Shown: piece by piece, positions 54,337 through 62,918 of the stretch
Layout of the letters: the number at the start of each line of letters is the position of its first letter
Numbering within the stretch: the stretch's first letter is position 1
From: CADEDV01 sp964596345
GTDB lineage: Bacteria > Bacteroidota > Bacteroidia > Chitinophagales > Chitinophagaceae
DNA: 64,000 nt
Assembly (NCBI GenBank): GCA_964596345.1
Contig: CAZQSZ010000005.1
Coordinates: 124,001-188,000 of the forward strand
Reading direction: 5' to 3'
Notes under the pieces: model-generated
Seen by the model: only the letters and a program-made list of their open reading frames with translations
Told to the model about the DNA's origin: nothing
Databases searched by the model: none
Translations under genes and position numbers: made by a program

Positions 54337-57300
54337 TTATGTACGTTTTTGCCTCTCAGTGGTTGTTCTATATTTTATTCTGCGATTATTAAAAGCTTTC
54401 ATTCTACCTTCAAGTATGTTTACAATATGATTATTTACAACAGGGTTTTCAATTGCTCCAGGAATGCAAGAAACGGCATATTTGTTTTCTTTATCAATAT
54501 GCATATAAATGACCTGCTCCGCATCGGACACAATGGCAAGATTAGGGTTGTGGGTTACCATAATAATTTGTCTACGAGTTTTTGCGCTTTTAATGTATGG
54601 CACAAGGATTTCTGCCACACTTTGGTTGTCTAGATTGTCTTCTGGTTGATCAATAATTAGTGGTTTATTATCTTTATCTAGTATGAGATAGAAAATTAAC
54701 AGTAATCCGCCTTTTTCACCTGGAGATAATTGTGTTAATCCCTTTCCATTTAATCGTAAGTCATATTCTGGCTCGATATACTCTAATGAAGATAAATAGT
54801 TATATAGATCAGTTTTCCTTCCATCTTTAAACCGTATATCTTCCCCAAGTATTCTGTCAATAAACTCTAATATTTGATCAATGTCATCAAAATTATACTC
54901 TTGTACAATAGTCCGTAGCAATTCATCGCCTCGTTGGTAAAAAAAGCCATGTCTATTTACGTAGTCAAATACTCTTGTGTAGAAAGCTCGATCGATTTTA
55001 AAGGCAGTTTCTATTGAAATGTTTTGCTCTCGTGAATGTTCATTTAGTATGTCGGAAATAGCGATTTTAATTTTATTATAAATCGACTGTATTTGTTGCT
55101 TTTCAGCAAATATTTCTTTTATTAATAGTTTTCTTTGTCCCTTTTGCTTAGTTAGGTCATCTTTTAGACGATTGTCGATATATGATATTTCATTTTCCAA
55201 AAAAGTGATGGTGCCTATTTGATCTACTGTACCAATAATTTCTTTTTGTTTCAATTCCCAATCTTTTATTTGCTGTTGGTATTCCTGCCAATCTTTGAAT
55301 GGCTTCTCCAGTTCTTTGCCAATACTTTCACGAAGACTTTTCTTTGTTTGTAGTTGAATAACTAAGCTATTCTCTTCATTAATTGTATCTGATATCGGGA
55401 TTTCTGAAAGTAATGCCGAATGGTTTGATACGAGTTGAACCTGCCCTGAAATAAGTTCTTCAACTTTAGTCGTGTCAACATTTAGTGAAGCGAGGTCCGT
55501 AATACTTAATCCAAATTTGGCGTAATGTTCAGACCTTTCCTGTTGCCATTTTTCAAATCTATCTTTTGTTGACTGTATTTCATCCCGTATCAATTCTAAC
55601 TCTGACAAACGAAACCGGCTTTCTTTTAATTTAATATTTTCTCCTTCGATGGCAATTTCCAACGAAGTAATTTCCTCGTTTAGTTTTTTTAGCAGCTCTG
55701 CCCTTTTTTTCTGATCATCAGATAGCGATTCATTGTCTACAGGATTTACAGCTGGAATGATCTTAGATTTTTCATTCTCATGTGCTTGTAATTCTTTTTT
55801 TCTTAAATCTGCCCGATTTTGTAGACCACTTCTGTAGCTACTGTCGCTCTTCTGTTCTAAAGTGGTAATTGTCTTATTGACAATTCCAAGTGCATTCTTA
55901 AGCTCGCTTATTTTCTGACTTATTAATTGCGATTTATACTCTTTTAATTCATCAAATGTTTTTTTGCCTAATTTTTCAACATCATCGAGTCTTGAAAAAA
56001 CTACCTTATTAATCTCTAGCTGGAATCGGCCATCTTCGTTGTTGCATAATTTTTCAAGGTAGGATTGCGGAAGATATTTTACTCGTTCGACATTTGAAAA
56101 GTCAATTTTACTATTTAGAGTTCGAGTATTGCTGGTGTTGTCTAACCATTTTAAAGTTCCTTGAAACTGGTCGGCGTATCCGCGCTGGCAGAATTTATCG
56201 GTATGTAAAAAGGAGAAATGTTCAGCTTCTACATGAGCATTGCCAAGTAGAGCAAGTATATCTGCGATAGCACTTTTCCCTTTCCCTTTATTTCCAATAA
56301 TAGCTGTAAGTTCAAAACCAATAGGAAGTGAGAAGTTGTCGAACCAGGTTCCATTCCTCCCATCGTAGCCTTCAATAGCTGCGACTGTAAGGTGGCTTAA
56401 ATATTGACTTCGAGATGATTGTATTCGCTGTCCGAGTACAGGATATTTTCCAATGTATACTCGATCTTTTGGCTCAAAAAGTATTTGTCGTATTCCTTCA
56501 AACGTAGGATCAGCTTTAATCCAGCAATATCGTTCAAGGTCGGGCTCGAATAGTTTGTCCTCACTGTGAGCATCTGACCCCCAGATGCAAGGTTTGAGTG
56601 ATTTAAACTCTTGTATGAAAGATTCTTGACTCTCTGCCTTTTCTCCTAGACCAAACGCTATTGTTTTTTCGTTTGAGCTAAAAAAAGCATGGGATCTTGA
56701 TAACAACGTTTTACGGGTTAAATGATCTTGGCTCTTCCAGGAAATTTCGGACAGGTCTTCATCTGAAGGGACAACAATTAAGTATTTTTCTTTAAAATCC
56801 TTATTTCTTGTAAGTAGTTCAACAATTTTTTCATCATTGACAATAGCGTGTGTCATACCGACCCGAAGATCAGGGCCAACTAAGCCTTCCTGTTCTTTTT
56901 TTAATCGTGCTCCTAAAGCACTAAGATTGTCGGTCTTTAGCTTTCTTCGTTTATCTGGTTCATCAGGCTCAGATTCATACAGAAAATCAATATCATGTAG
57001 AAAATTTTCTTCCATTTGTTTTATGGAGAGCTCGTTTGATAAAATAACATGAAAGTTTATTCTACCTGCTTCTTTAGTTGTCTGGTTTCCGTTTTTTCGG
57101 ATGATTTGTACAATTTTGTTCAGTCGAAATTCAATGTTGGGAATAATCAAGATTTTCTTAATCTCCATAATTTCTTGATCGGAAAAAAGAGTTTTTAACT
57201 TTTCTTCTTTTTCAAGGTATTCAGTCCGAATTTTTTTATACCCTTCTATCGTGAAGTAGTCTGTAATGCCAATGACAAATATTCTTTTTTCGATTGCTTT

Positions 57301-57420
57301 CTTAAAAAGGTTTTTTACATATTCATCAAAATCAGTAGTAAAATCGTTTTCTAAAGCAGACAATGGCGTATGCACATGGAAATCACATTTTCGCCAGATA
57401 GAACCCCTAGGATCGTTCAT
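54337..57420 (-). CDS. PHP domain plus SMC-like ATPase (TrlF-like), possible defence protein
   Basis: Protein of 1027 residues. An N-terminal PHP metal-hydrolase domain has His15 and His17 in CDFHVHTPLS, Asp54 in GITDYF, Glu97, His124, His191 and Asp283/His285 in WGSDAHSED. An ATPase head follows with Walker A GNKGKGKSA (376-384), then about 450 residues of SMC/Rad50-like coiled coil, then signature LSPGEKG (898-904) and Walker B LIIDQPED (921-928) with VTHNPNLAIVSDA. The layout matches what NCBI calls TrlF-family AAA-like ATPases, from memory. Its biochemical role is unknown to me; phage or plasmid defence is inference. AT-rich compared with the Mob genes next door. Confidence 0.85.
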   Translation of the reverse strand: MNDPRGSIWRKCDFHVHTPLSALENDFTTDFDEYVKNLFKKAIEKRIFVIGITDYFTIEGYKKIRTEYLEKEEKLKTLFSDQEIMEIKKILIIPNIEFRLNKIVQIIRKNGNQTTKEAGRINFHVILSNELSIKQMEENFLHDIDFLYESEPDEPDKRRKLKTDNLSALGARLKKEQEGLVGPDLRVGMTHAIVNDEKIVELLTRNKDFKEKYLIVVPSDEDLSEISWKSQDHLTRKTLLSRSHAFFSSNEKTIAFGLGEKAESQESFIQEFKSLKPCIWGSDAHSEDKLFEPDLERYCWIKADPTFEGIRQILFEPKDRVYIGKYPVLGQRIQSSRSQYLSHLTVAAIEGYDGRNGTWFDNFSLPIGFELTAIIGNKGKGKSAIADILALLGNAHVEAEHFSFLHTDKFCQRGYADQFQGTLKWLDNTSNTRTLNSKIDFSNVERVKYLPQSYLEKLCNNEDGRFQLEINKVVFSRLDDVEKLGKKTFDELKEYKSQLISQKISELKNALGIVNKTITTLEQKSDSSYRSGLQNRADLRKKELQAHENEKSKIIPAVNPVDNESLSDDQKKRAELLKKLNEEITSLEIAIEGENIKLKESRFRLSELELIRDEIQSTKDRFEKWQQERSEHYAKFGLSITDLASLNVDTTKVEELISGQVQLVSNHSALLSEIPISDTINEENSLVIQLQTKKSLRESIGKELEKPFKDWQEYQQQIKDWELKQKEIIGTVDQIGTITFLENEISYIDNRLKDDLTKQKGQRKLLIKEIFAEKQQIQSIYNKIKIAISDILNEHSREQNISIETAFKIDRAFYTRVFDYVNRHGFFYQRGDELLRTIVQEYNFDDIDQILEFIDRILGEDIRFKDGRKTDLYNYLSSLEYIEPEYDLRLNGKGLTQLSPGEKGGLLLIFYLILDKDNKPLIIDQPEDNLDNQSVAEILVPYIKSAKTRRQIIMVTHNPNLAIVSDAEQVIYMHIDKENKYAVSCIPGAIENPVVNNHIVNILEGRMKAFNNRRIKYRTTTERQKRT

Positions 57421-57508
57421 AGTTCAGGTTTTGGGTAAATTAGTTCTCAAAATATTGCATTAAATTATACTTCACAAATTGAATTGATAATCAACTCTTT
57501 AATTTCAG

Positions 57509-59488
57509 TTATTTAACTACATTTTCAAGACCTGGTGTATTTAAAATGCGTTCAATTTCGGCTTCAATAATTTCAGAAACTTCTGCCTTAATCCTCCTGA
57601 AATTATCGTTCACAATCTGAAAATTTACTTGTTCAACAATAGGCAGTTCCTTATAGGAAGCGGACTCTTGTTTTAGTTGAATGTGGTTGTTGATAATCTC
57701 ACAATGAAATGTTTTTAGCTTTATCTTATTAGTCGGATCATCCGCCACCATACCCACAAACTCACCCGAAGAAAGTCCGGCTATCTTTGATTGAGGAATC
57801 GCAAAATCTAACTGACTTGATTTGCTTACTGATGTATCAGCTCTGTTGATAGAGATACTCTCTTTCAACTGGTTGATTTTTCCGAATCGTTCGGACAAAA
57901 ATTTTGAAGTTTCTCCAGTAACCTGGCCACTGATAATATTCCCCGTGATATTCATTATTACTGAGGATTGATCTGCACCATAGTCTTTCTTCAACTGGCT
58001 AAAATCCTGGATTCCGAGACAGGTGGCTACTTTGTTGGAACGTGCCGTTGCAATTAAACTATCAATATCATTGAAAAAGATGGTGGGGAACTCATCAAAT
58101 ATCAAACTCGATTTCAGCTTATTTTTTTGATTGACCAGCTTAATCAAACGGGTCACATATAAGGAAAGAACAGCCCCATAAATCTGCTGCTTTTGTGGGT
58201 TATTGGCGAGACAAACGATCTTGGGATTGTCCGGGTCATTGATATCGAGGGTAAAATCGTTGGCAGAAAGCACCCAGTAAAGTTGGGGCGAAGAAAGACG
58301 AGCCATCCCGATCTTGGCACTGGCTACTTGGCCTTCCAATTGCTCCATTGCATCGTTCTGAAAGGCCGATATAAAAGGATTAATAAGAACTTCTATTTCC
58401 GGTTCAGTACGAAGAACCGAGAATAGTTTTTCGTAGTCCACCTGCATCAGTTCAATCACATGGGGTAGGGTCAGGTATTTCCCGCCCTGGTATTTTTTCA
58501 GGAACCAGATAATGGCTGTTAAGAAGTTGATAGGCGACTCCACAAAAAAGTCACCCTGTTTGGTGATCCAGTCCCGGTTCAGGCCCATCATAATCGAACG
58601 GGAAGCTTCGGTGGCATCCGTTATATCGAACATGGTGGAAGCATCCAGCGGATTACAGCGGTGGCTCCTGGAAAGATCATCGAAATTGATGGTATAGAAT
58701 TTCGGTTCTACTTTATAACTGCTCCTGTTCTTCAGCAATGTATTGTAGGCAATTTTGGTCAGGTCGTCGTATTTAAAATCATAGACCAGCATGGTAAACC
58801 CTTTCCGGATATGTTGCCGGATAATGTGCTGAATTACAAAGTAAGATTTACCAGCTCCGGGTGAGCCGCAAACGAGTAGCCCCCGGAACGGATTAATGAT
58901 ATTGATCCAGCTTTTGCGGACCTTACCCCTCAGGTTATACTGGGCAGGAAGGTTGATCGAGTATTCATTCTCCAGCAACCGCTCTTCCTGGGGAAAGGTT
59001 TCATTCAATTCGTTGAAAATATCCTTTCCCAAATTCACCCTGATAAACCGGCTGAGGAGGTTGCCCCCGGCCAGCACCAAAAGAAACCCTGTTCCCGTCA
59101 GGATCATATACCCAATTGCCAGTTGCTCCACCGGGCCCCGAAAGCCCAGTATTAGGGTGCTGGAGAAGTAAAGACTTAACCCCAAAACCAGGTAAATCAG
59201 GATGGATCGGGGGTTGATACTTTCTGATTTTTTGCCCCTTGCCCCCAGCAGGGATATCCCCAGCAGCCCGAGGGCAATCAACTTAGACTTCCAAACTGTG
59301 CTGTAGAGCCCCGTAAGGGCAATATTTTGGAGGAATTGATCGCCCCAAGGGGAATTTAGCCCCCAGCGCTCAAAAGCCCCGTAACAGTAAAAATAACAGT
59401 GCAGGAGCAGGACCAAAATGGCCCCCAGCCGGGTAAAGTCCAGGATTTTTCTGAGACCCGCTTCATTTTCGCCGGTTCCGGATGACAT
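57509..59488 (-). CDS. mobC: Type IV coupling protein (Bacteroidota MobC / VirD4-TraG-like)
   Basis: Protein of 659 residues: an N-terminal membrane part with the YWFCY-like FYCYGAFERW region and about four helices to residue 140, then the ATPase with Walker A GSPGAGKS (208-215) and Walker B SLIFDEFPT near residue 470. It couples the relaxosome to a transfer channel and pumps DNA. Encoded directly downstream of the relaxase gene (6-bp gap). Its presence implies use of, or possession of, a type IV secretion apparatus, which is not within this window. Confidence 0.92.
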   Translation of the reverse strand: MSSGTGENEAGLRKILDFTRLGAILVLLLHCYFYCYGAFERWGLNSPWGDQFLQNIALTGLYSTVWKSKLIALGLLGISLLGARGKKSESINPRSILIYLVLGLSLYFSSTLILGFRGPVEQLAIGYMILTGTGFLLVLAGGNLLSRFIRVNLGKDIFNELNETFPQEERLLENEYSINLPAQYNLRGKVRKSWINIINPFRGLLVCGSPGAGKSYFVIQHIIRQHIRKGFTMLVYDFKYDDLTKIAYNTLLKNRSSYKVEPKFYTINFDDLSRSHRCNPLDASTMFDITDATEASRSIMMGLNRDWITKQGDFFVESPINFLTAIIWFLKKYQGGKYLTLPHVIELMQVDYEKLFSVLRTEPEIEVLINPFISAFQNDAMEQLEGQVASAKIGMARLSSPQLYWVLSANDFTLDINDPDNPKIVCLANNPQKQQIYGAVLSLYVTRLIKLVNQKNKLKSSLIFDEFPTIFFNDIDSLIATARSNKVATCLGIQDFSQLKKDYGADQSSVIMNITGNIISGQVTGETSKFLSERFGKINQLKESISINRADTSVSKSSQLDFAIPQSKIAGLSSGEFVGMVADDPTNKIKLKTFHCEIINNHIQLKQESASYKELPIVEQVNFQIVNDNFRRIKAEVSEIIEAEIERILNTPGLENVVK

Positions 59489-59494
59489 AGGTAC

Positions 59495-60763
59495 TTATTT
59501 AGAGTTAGGATTGCGTTTTTTCTTCTTTTTTTTCAACAGTTCGGCAGGAATCCGGTTCAGGTTCTTTTCATGCTCTACTAGGTCTTTGAGCAGGCCGTCC
59601 TGATTGGGTTGCGACCCGGTAGTTTGGGAGGGCTCTTTGCTTTCTCCGAATTCCTTTGTCTGGGCGGTTTCAAGGGCGGTTTTTTGGGTTTTTCCCAGGC
59701 CCTGTTGACCTGACTCCAACGAAGCCCGGATACCAGCAATACTGTAGGTCTTGCCTATATCACTGCCGTTAAAGACGGCCTTGGTCCGGAAGTCAATAAA
59801 AGTTATCCCGAAGACCAGCCCCTGCTTATTCTCCCGCAGGACGGCCTGCACCCCTTCTTTTTTCAGGGCAATAATCAAAGCGTCCAGGTTCCCCGGAGAT
59901 TTGGCCAGTACCCAGTCAATGCTGGTCTTCAACCTTTTTTTATCAGGTTGCCGCAGGGTCTCATTTTCTGCGAATCTTATCTCCAGGTTTTTCAGGGTGG
60001 GCTTGCTGTGAATCAGGCTGGCCTTGATAGGTACCCCAACCTTATTACCCTGCCCGTCCAGCAACCGGTAGAAAAGGCCCCCGGACTTATAGACGATCCC
60101 TGTCTCCAGGCCCCGGTCGGCCTCCAGGTTATACTGACGGAGAATGGCGTTCAATTCTGTCAAGGAAGTATATTTAAAATGTTTGATCACCGCATCCAGG
60201 ACATTGGTAATCGAGCGACGGGTCTCGGATTTGCCATACTGTACTTTCTGTACATCCACGGGCCGGATGCCATTAACCTGCGCTGTTTTTTTGCCCTGCG
60301 CCGGGATCAAACCAAAACTTTTCTCTAATTCTTTTCTTGCCTGCTCGGATTGGTTGCGGCCGATATTATAAGTATCAATACGCTTTCCATCCCGCTGGAT
60401 ACTGGTGGTCAGGATATGGATATGAGGATGACCGGCATCGTGGTGCTCATAGACCAGGTAAGGTTGTGACCCGAAGCCGATTTTTTCCATATAGGCCGTT
60501 GCGATCCGGGTGAGTTTGTCCTGTGCAAATTTTTCAGAAGGATCGAAGTTTAAGGAGATATGAAGTGTATTGGATTTTTTTGACCGTTCATTTCTTGCAA
60601 TCAGGTCCTGCATCCGTTCCATTTTCTGGTGGAAGTTCATCTGGCCCGCCTCCAGTAAATAGTTCGCTGCGAAAAGGCAAACTGCTTTTTCCTTTTGGCA
60701 TTTCTGCTCATTGTAATTAAGTGCCCTTTGCAGACTATGCGGGCTGGTTATTCGGACAACCAT
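59495..60763 (-). CDS. mobB: Relaxase (MobB, MOBP-like)
   Basis: Protein of 422 residues. The N-terminus carries the nicking Tyr17 region (LQRALNYNEQK), and the metal-binding three-His motif is HHDAGHPHIHIL with His112, His114 and His116. The family is the Bacteroidota MobB/MOBP group. It nicks oriT and stays covalently bound to the DNA strand that is transferred. The first 16 nucleotides overlap the end of the mobA gene upstream, so translation is probably coupled. The C-terminus is basic. Confidence 0.92.
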   Translation of the reverse strand: MVVRITSPHSLQRALNYNEQKCQKEKAVCLFAANYLLEAGQMNFHQKMERMQDLIARNERSKKSNTLHISLNFDPSEKFAQDKLTRIATAYMEKIGFGSQPYLVYEHHDAGHPHIHILTTSIQRDGKRIDTYNIGRNQSEQARKELEKSFGLIPAQGKKTAQVNGIRPVDVQKVQYGKSETRRSITNVLDAVIKHFKYTSLTELNAILRQYNLEADRGLETGIVYKSGGLFYRLLDGQGNKVGVPIKASLIHSKPTLKNLEIRFAENETLRQPDKKRLKTSIDWVLAKSPGNLDALIIALKKEGVQAVLRENKQGLVFGITFIDFRTKAVFNGSDIGKTYSIAGIRASLESGQQGLGKTQKTALETAQTKEFGESKEPSQTTGSQPNQDGLLKDLVEHEKNLNRIPAELLKKKKKKRNPNSK

Positions 60764-61134
60764 TGCTGGTGGATTTCATTAAGTTTCTGAAATATTCTCT
60801 CCGTCAATTGCAGGAAATTTTGATGAAGCGGGTCATGAGTATTCAGCCACCACTTTACCTCAGTGATATTATTCAATGTGTGAAGTTTTTTAACAGCTTG
60901 GTTGTAGTTGTTGCCGATGGCATTTAGTTCTTTTTTCAGCCCGATCATTTCATGTAAAAACTGATCGGCGGATTCGTTTCTGACTTTAATAGTTACAGGC
61001 TTTTGCAGCAGCACATTTCGGGCATACTCACTTAGTTTTCTATGCGTGGATTTGGAAAATAACCCATGTATTTTCTGATACTCTGCAGGCTTTACCCGAA
61101 AGGAAATCCAGGAAGGTGTTTTTTGCTCACTCAT
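60748..61134 (-). CDS. mobA: Relaxosome accessory protein (MobA of Bacteroidota type)
   Basis: Protein of 128 residues. SEQKTPSWISFRVKPAEYQKI and LSEYARNVLLQKP read as a ribbon-helix-helix DNA-binding front part, then LHEMIGLKKELNAIGNNYNQAVKKLHTL, the family's conserved helical motif. It binds oriT and helps the relaxase. The ATG at 61134 was chosen; the frame begins at a GTG one codon earlier. First gene of the mobA-mobB-mobC operon. Confidence 0.88.
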   Translation of the reverse strand: MSEQKTPSWISFRVKPAEYQKIHGLFSKSTHRKLSEYARNVLLQKPVTIKVRNESADQFLHEMIGLKKELNAIGNNYNQAVKKLHTLNNITEVKWWLNTHDPLHQNFLQLTERIFQKLNEIHQQWLSE

Positions 61135-61425
61135 CACTATTCATTTTCACGTTATCTCCGGCAAAAGACAAACACTGTTTTTTGCCGCTATACTCTTTAA
61201 GCTTCTTTTCCCATAGTCCCGCCGACTCCGGAGGCATAGGGACCAAGATGCAATTGTGCAACAATTGAACATCTTGCCGGTTGCGGACACAGCAACCTTC
61301 GACCTTGTAAAGTTAAACTGACCGATCCCGATAATAAACACCTGATCAAATTCTGATGAGGTGAAAGCAGGCAATTGAAAATAGATTTGTACTGTCAATA
61401 AATTTTAAATCTAAAATTGTGTTGT
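61135..61425. other. Candidate oriT: hairpin-rich region upstream of mobA
   Basis: The 291-bp gap upstream of mobA has an unusual density of inverted repeats: AAGATGCAATTG (61245-61256) with CAATTG-AA-CATCTT (61262-61275), a 12-bp stem with a two-base bulge; GGTTGC (61279-61284) with GCAACC (61292-61297); and GTCCC/GGGAC around CTCCGGAG near 61217-61242. ACCTT is directly repeated about 61295-61306. This is where Bacteroidota mobilizable elements carry oriT, just upstream of the relaxosome genes. An 83-codon minus frame here is not convincing as a gene. Confidence 0.7.
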
Positions 61426-61719
61426 ATGAGCAGTGGAGTAACAAACGGTAAGAAAGAAAAATCAAAGGTTTTTGAAATGATTTTGTGCAGCCCCGGGATG
61501 GCTGAGCAATGCAAGATCAGCCTCAAAATTACAAGGCAGAATGTACTGGTTTTATCAAGGCTGATCGAGGCAGAAATTTTGAACGCTAAAGGGGCTTTCG
61601 AGGATGAAATTCTGGGGTCATTGTCAGAAGAATCTGTTGCCGAGTTTAAAACACTTCATGAAGAGGTTTTAAAGAAGGCAGGGTTAGCTGATTTCTATGA
61701 AAAACTGAAATCGCTTTAA
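61426..61719 (+). CDS. Small hypothetical protein of the mobile element
   Basis: Protein of 97 residues starting MSSGVTNGKKEKSKVFEMILCSPG, mostly helical and charged (VLSRLIEAEILNAKGAFEDEILGSLSEES). Not recognised. It points away from mobA across the candidate oriT and is followed by its own terminator, so it is probably a real gene. Its start is ATG at 61426; the upstream TTG is less likely. Confidence 0.6.
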   Translation: MSSGVTNGKKEKSKVFEMILCSPGMAEQCKISLKITRQNVLVLSRLIEAEILNAKGAFEDEILGSLSEESVAEFKTLHEEVLKKAGLADFYEKLKSL

Positions 61720-61722
61720 TTA

Positions 61723-61748
61723 AAATGGCCTGTTCCGGCAGGCCATTT
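61723..61748. terminator. Bidirectional terminator between the small gene and radC
   Basis: A perfect 10-bp stem AAATGGCCTG (61723-61732) with CAGGCCATTT (61739-61748), loop TTCCGG, 3 bases after the plus-strand stop and close to the convergent radC stop. Confidence 0.82.
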
Positions 61749-61773
61749 AAAATGAATATAAAAAAAGGCCGCT

Positions 61774-62244
61774 TTACAGCAGCCCTTCGTCAGCAAAGGA
61801 GTAATACCCCTCACTGGAAATAATGATGTGATCCAATACCGTCATATCTAAAAACCTGGCTGCTTCCCTGATTTTCACGGTCAGTTCTTCGTCTGCCCGG
61901 CTTGGTTTTACACTGCCTGAAGGATGGTTGTGGGAAAGTACTATTCCTACTGCATTGGCTTTTATCGCAGCAGTCAAAATGATCCTTGGGTCTGCAACTG
62001 TTCCGGTAATACCACCAGAGGAAGCATCCAGAACGCCAAGTACTTTATTGCTCCGGTTTAAGAACAGCACTTTAAATTCTTCTACCAGTTCGATTTTGTC
62101 ACGGTTCCAGATTTTCTGCAGGATTTCGTAAGCATCCACTGAGGTAGTGATCTTTGGTCTTTGTGAAGGCTTTACTTTGGTTCTGTAAACCAGTTCTACT
62201 TCTGCCACCTGGTACCATTCGGGTTTCATCATTTCCTGTTCCAT
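61774..62244 (-). CDS. radC: Short RadC-like JAMM protein
   Basis: Protein of 156 residues, the length of mobile-element RadC, without the helix-hairpin-helix front of chromosomal RadC. Motif SHNHPSGSVKPSRADEE supplies His105, His107 and Asp118 of the JAMM metal site. The RadC biochemical role is unsettled; copies on ICEs are often found with anti-restriction genes. The start ATG is at 62244. Confidence 0.92.
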   Translation of the reverse strand: MEQEMMKPEWYQVAEVELVYRTKVKPSQRPKITTSVDAYEILQKIWNRDKIELVEEFKVLFLNRSNKVLGVLDASSGGITGTVADPRIILTAAIKANAVGIVLSHNHPSGSVKPSRADEELTVKIREAARFLDMTVLDHIIISSEGYYSFADEGLL

Positions 62245-62276
62245 AATAATCAGTTTAGAGGTTCAAAAAATTTATT

Positions 62277-62429
62277 ATGGAACCATTCCCGGTTTTGGGC
62301 GATAAAGTCCAAGATGGCAACGGAATAAATGATGGCCTTGTGCGGGTGCCCTGTGTTTATGCCGGAAGCTCTTGGACGCTTCAGCAGCACAAAACCGAAC
62401 TTTGTGCAATGATGAATACCATACAATAA
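62277..62429 (+). CDS. Possible 50-residue small protein
   Basis: A plus-strand frame from ATG 62277 to TAA 62427-62429 encodes MEPFPVLGDKVQDGNGINDG and a moderately polar tail (SSWTLQQHKTELCAMMNT). A strong plus-strand hairpin with a T-run follows at 62468-62522, which would suit a short transcript ending here. There is no homology evidence. A minus-strand 64-codon frame covers the same place and is less convincing. Confidence 0.3.
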   Translation: MEPFPVLGDKVQDGNGINDGLVRVPCVYAGSSWTLQQHKTELCAMMNTIQ

Positions 62430-62467
62430 CTGTTAAGTATACATTCAGTTCTGAAACATAAAACCTC

Positions 62468-62522
62468 AAGCTGCCCCGCCATTTTCACCTGGTCATTGAC
62501 AATAATGCGGGGCAGCTTTTTT
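62468..62522 (+). terminator. Long-loop hairpin with T-run
   Basis: A perfect 12-bp stem AAGCTGCCCCGC (62468-62479) with GCGGGGCAGCTT (62507-62518), 27-base loop, then a T-run on the plus strand. The minus side has only a weak tail (TTGAGGTTTT), so it favours plus-strand transcription, though it may also serve the minus-strand MutS-I-like gene. Confidence 0.65.
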
Positions 62523-62586
62523 ACACCTGTAAACGGGTCAGCCCTTCGCTGGCCTTGTACAAGAACTAAAATTTGTTATATCAGTA

Positions 62587-62865
62587 CTACGGGTTATCCT
62601 GTGGCTCACATAATGCCACTTTATATCCGGCCTTTACCAGTTTATGCAGGATGCTGTCTGTTTCAGCGATTGAGAAATGGCAGGTTTTGCCAATCTCCGG
62701 TAAATGGGTGATGGGGTTGCCTGTCAGTTGCTGAATAAGTCCCGCATCTTCCTGAAAAGCGGTATAGTCATCGGCAATTTTTAAAAATACCACGGCACCG
62801 GGGTATTTGCACCGGATGGCCTGATAACTTTTGAAATGTTCTATGCTGATACTTGTCTTTTTCAT
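62587..62865 (-). CDS. Stand-alone MutS domain-I-like protein
   Basis: Protein of 92 residues. YQAIRCKYPGAVVFLKIADDYTAFQEDAGLI parallels the start of MutS domain I (a chain that reads FFRMGDFYEMFGEDA in MutS), and its end AGYKVALCEPQDNP parallels KGYKVAICEQVEDP. The mismatch-contacting Phe-x-Glu motif is replaced by YTAFQED, so FQE is retained in shifted context. No ATPase or clamp domains follow. The gene lies between DUF932 and radC genes in the same direction. Function unknown. Confidence 0.78.
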   Translation of the reverse strand: MKKTSISIEHFKSYQAIRCKYPGAVVFLKIADDYTAFQEDAGLIQQLTGNPITHLPEIGKTCHFSIAETDSILHKLVKAGYKVALCEPQDNP

Positions 62866-62891
62866 GTCTTAGGGTTTGAGAAGTGAAAGAG

Positions 62892-62910
62892 GGGCGGCGG
62901 TGCCGCCCCG
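62892..62910 (-). terminator. GC-rich hairpin after the DUF932 gene
   Basis: A perfect 8-bp stem GGGGCGGC (62892-62899) with GCCGCCCC (62903-62910), loop of three, nine bases after the DUF932 stop. The minus-strand tail (TCTTTCACTTC) is only weakly T-rich, so it may be a leaky terminator or an mRNA end-stabilising hairpin. Confidence 0.45.
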
Positions 62911-62918
62911 TTACAGAA

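Noticed and set aside
61147..61398. 83-codon minus-strand frame in the mobA upstream gap
   Set aside because: Composition is not protein-like and the stretch is full of inverted repeats; it is better explained as oriT.
62275..62469. 64-codon minus-strand frame
   Set aside because: No motifs and no clear start context; the plus-strand frame with a following terminator is the better reading, though weak itself.
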